A stretch of 16,740 bases of DNA from CAYUMU01 sp964445985 (GTDB taxonomy: Bacteria; Planctomycetota; Planctomycetia; Pirellulales; S012-138): the NCBI GenBank assembly GCA_964445985.1, contig CAYUMU010000116.1, positions 1 through 16,740 on the forward strand, written 5' to 3'. The notes beneath the pieces are model-generated. The model ran no database searches. It was not told the origin of the DNA and saw only the letters and a program-made list of their open reading frames with translations. The translations under genes and the position numbers were made by a program. Positions 15,224-16,740 of this stretch are shown here, in pieces. The number at the start of each line of letters is the position of its first letter. The stretch's first letter is position 1.

Positions 15224-15453
15224 GTGGAACTCCCGTTTCGTTTTCCCGATCCCCTGGAAGAAGCCGCCCGGCGGGCCGACGAATTCCAACGCTTGCCCCC
15301 GAGGCCCGCTGGCGCGAGATTGCCGCGCTGATGGAATTCGGATTGGCGACGATACGAACGTCCGCGCGGCGGGGCTGGATCGAATGCCGCTTCGCCGAGC
15401 AAGAGGCCCAGTGGCGGCGCTGTCAGCAGGAGTTGTTCGCAAGCCATGACTGA
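15224..15453 (+). pseudogene. Frameshifted small gene (antitoxin-like position)
   Basis: Reading from GTG 15224 gives MELPFRFPDPLEEAARRADEF then QRLPP; that frame runs into a stop soon after. The frame one base back continues as EARWREIAALMEFGLATI and ends at TGA 15451-15453 with QQELFASHD. The switch falls at the C5 run 15296-15300; one more C would give an intact protein of about 76 residues reading LPPEARW. AAAGG sits 9 nt before the GTG. The rejoined protein is small, charged and helical, and its stop overlaps the ATG of the next gene by 8 nt, as in toxin-antitoxin-like or nucleotidyltransferase modules. It could be a true mutation, a base-call error in a homopolymer, or, less likely, programmed -1 frameshifting. 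Confidence 0.65.
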
Positions 15454-15794
15454 AGACCGTGCAATCTCGATGGAGGAATTGGTCGTATCGCGGCGTGCGC
15501 GTCGATTGGCTCAAGGCAGTCATTCCCGCCTATCAACATGTTCTGGACCGGGCCACGGAGGAGACGTGGTTGGGCCGGCGCATCCGCGTGGCGTCGGCCG
15601 AAGGCTTGATCCTGATGAAGCTGCTGGCGGGGCGCGCGCAAGATTGGTTGGACATCGAAAATCTTGCCGCCGCTCAAAGGGACCGCCTTGACGTGGATTG
15701 GATTCGCGGCGAATGGCAAACGCTGGCCGCCCCCGATGATCCCGGAATGACCCGGTTCGTCGAACTCGTGGACCGCCTTCGGACAACGAATTAA
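15446..15794 (+). pseudogene. Truncated nucleotidyltransferase-like gene
   Basis: The original start is probably ATG 15446, overlapping the previous stop, but that frame loses sense within about 15 codons. The recognisable part is in another frame (open from GTG 15459): YRGVRVDWLKAVIPAYQHVL, then RVASAEGLILMKLLAGRAQDW and LDIENLAAAQRDRLDVDWIR, ending at 15794. The VASAEGLILMKLLAGRAQDWLDIE pattern (stated in parts) is like the C-terminal half of nucleotidyltransferase-fold proteins of the AbiEii or minimal-nucleotidyltransferase kind. The N-terminal catalytic half with its GS and DxD motifs is absent, so about 80-100 residues seem to have been deleted near 15460-15485. The family call is from memory of pattern and is moderate. 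It is probably inactive. Confidence 0.5.
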
Positions 15795-15821
15795 CATTGT
15801 CAGCGCCACCGCGCCGTCCGC

Positions 15822-15850
15822 GGCATGCTTACGCCGCGGGCGCGAACGAT
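15822..15850. repeat. GCTTACGCC hairpin repeat, copy 3 (degenerate)
   Basis: GGCATGCTTACGCC (15822-15835) is identical to the left arm of copy 1; the right arm GGGCGCGAACGAT has diverged. It lies in the short gap between the decayed gene pair and the convergent DJ-1/PfpI gene. Confidence 0.6.
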
Positions 15851-15884
15851 CGGCCACGGGGGAGTACGCACGGGGTGCGTTACC

Positions 15885-16448
15885 CTACTGGGCCGCCAGC
15901 ATCTTCATGAACGCCTTGAAGAAGGGGGCGTTGTCGTGCCAGGTGCGGGCCGTGACCAGGTTGCCGTCGACGACCGTGGCTTCGTTCACATAGCGGGCGT
16001 GCCCTTGCTCGGCGTCGAGCGCGCACTTGGCCACGGTGGTGACCGTGCGGCCGCGGATGCAGTCGGCGGCGGTGAGGATTTCGATGCCGTGGCAGACCGA
16101 GGCGACCGGCTTGCCGGTTTCGAAAAAATGGCGGGTGATGCGGAGCAGGTCTTGATCGTAGCGGAGGTATTCGGGGGCACGCCCTCCGGAGACAAAGAGA
16201 CCCACGTAGTCGGCCGGGTCAACATCGCGGAAGGCCACGGTGGCCTGGAGATGGTAGCCAGGCCGTTCCTGGGTGATGTCCCAGGGGATGCTGGCCCCCG
16301 GGGGGACTTCGTGCAGCACCATGTGGTAGAGCCGGGCTTCGGGGCCGGCCACGACCACTTCGTAATCATCTTCCGCCAGGCGGAAAAAAGGGTACATCGT
16401 GTCGAGGACTTCGGTCGCGTCGCCAATCGGCATCAAGACTTTGGACAT
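15885..16448 (-). CDS. DJ-1/PfpI family protein
   Basis: This 187-residue cytoplasmic protein belongs to the DJ-1/PfpI (class I glutamine amidotransferase-like) superfamily, whose members act as deglycases, glyoxalases, chaperones or peptidases. The nucleophile elbow is ASVCHG (C119, H120). GLFVSGGRAPEYLR (83-96) is the conserved glycine turn before it, and E13 in GDATEVLD occupies the place of the conserved glutamate near the N-terminus. The length matches single-domain PfpI/YhbO-type proteins, though substrate cannot be read. The start ATG at 16448 gives the standard MSKVLMPIGD beginning; no strong Shine-Dalgarno is visible. It stands alone, convergent with the decayed gene pair. Confidence 0.93.
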   Translation of the reverse strand: MSKVLMPIGDATEVLDTMYPFFRLAEDDYEVVVAGPEARLYHMVLHEVPPGASIPWDITQERPGYHLQATVAFRDVDPADYVGLFVSGGRAPEYLRYDQDLLRITRHFFETGKPVASVCHGIEILTAADCIRGRTVTTVAKCALDAEQGHARYVNEATVVDGNLVTARTWHDNAPFFKAFMKMLAAQ

Positions 16449-16535
16449 GGCAGAAGATTACCGAGGGTTCGTTATGTGGGGGCAAATGTTGGCAGCCCTG
16501 GGCCAGGCGTGCTGGCTATTGTAACCGCTGGGAAG

Positions 16536-16578
16536 TTGGAGTGGGGAGTTCGGAGTTCGGAGTGGGGAATTCGGAGTT
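16536..16578. repeat. Short GGAGTGGGGA tandem repeat
   Basis: Two near-identical units of 20-21 nt lie end to end: TTGGAGTGGGGAGTTCGGAG (16536-16555) and a unit reading TTCGGAGTGGGGAATTCGGA (from 16556), followed by GTT. It is non-coding and lies upstream of the DJ-1/PfpI gene. Confidence 0.7.
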
Positions 16579-16659
16579 GACGAGAGCAGACTTGTGCCGT
16601 TGCTGGATGTTGACGGGTGCGATGCTGACGGCGTCCGGGCAGCGTTCGTGAACGAAAAC

Positions 16660-16682
16660 GGGCGGCCCGAGTTGGGCCGCCC
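16660..16682 (-). terminator. Strong hairpin, probable terminator for a gene entering from the right
   Basis: GGGCGGCCC (16660-16668) and GGGCCGCCC (16674-16682) pair perfectly around a 5-nt loop. Read on the minus strand, the stem is followed by GTTTTCG, a short U-run suiting an intrinsic terminator of a gene lying beyond the right edge. On the plus strand no T-run follows. Confidence 0.55.
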
Positions 16683-16740
16683 GCGTGGGGCGTTTGCCAG
16701 GCATGTTTTTCAACCATAGGGTGCAAGTCCCTTATCCAAC

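Noticed and set aside
15219..15449. 76-residue frame from ATG 15219
   Set aside because: Its sequence is Pro/Arg-rich and unlike a protein, while the two adjacent frames join into a plausible helical protein when one base is added to the C-run.

Overview
The window looks like a chromosomal segment of a planctomycete, most likely of the Pirellulales type. The main evidence is a large secreted protein with Ig-like, DUF1549 and DUF1553 regions, which is a hallmark of that phylum. High GC, loose gene packing and many short intergenic repeats fit the same picture. This assignment is inferred from gene content, not from a marker gene.

Left part (1-2500): repeat-rich, with no protein gene before 978. 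It holds a 104-bp-period tandem repeat (1-197), a roughly 170-bp dispersed repeat (501-673), and then what I read as a complete, compact retron. The retron consists of a putative msr-msd RNA at 795-967, bounded by 20-nt inverted arms with 19 of 20 positions pairable, followed 10 nt later by a retron-type reverse transcriptase (978-2324). No separate effector gene is visible. The RT instead carries a long N-terminal extension. The RT stop is followed within 12 nt by a second copy of the dispersed repeat in the same orientation, so the retron is bracketed by direct repeats.

Centre (2457-10577): a GNAT-like acetyltransferase on the minus strand whose C-terminal codons come from the dispersed repeat; the Ig/DUF1549/DUF1553 secreted protein (minus); an uncharacterised polytopic membrane protein (plus); and a two-gene unit of a membrane-anchored exported protein and a LolD/MacB-type ABC ATPase without a permease in the window.

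Right part (10578-16740): a third copy of the dispersed repeat is interrupted by a 335-bp non-autonomous element with terminal inverted repeats and 8-bp target duplications. The other two repeat copies show the uninterrupted site. Then come a minus-strand pair (a NhaP2-like K+/H+ antiporter and a small unknown protein 32 nt downstream), serS divergent from it, a decayed two-gene unit (a frameshifted small gene overlapping a truncated nucleotidyltransferase-like gene), and a DJ-1/PfpI-family protein. The last bases hold a strong hairpin that fits a minus-strand terminator and a short stretch faintly like group II intron RNA.

The housekeeping genes have little functional connection to one another. 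The interest lies in the retron and in the layered repeats and insertions.
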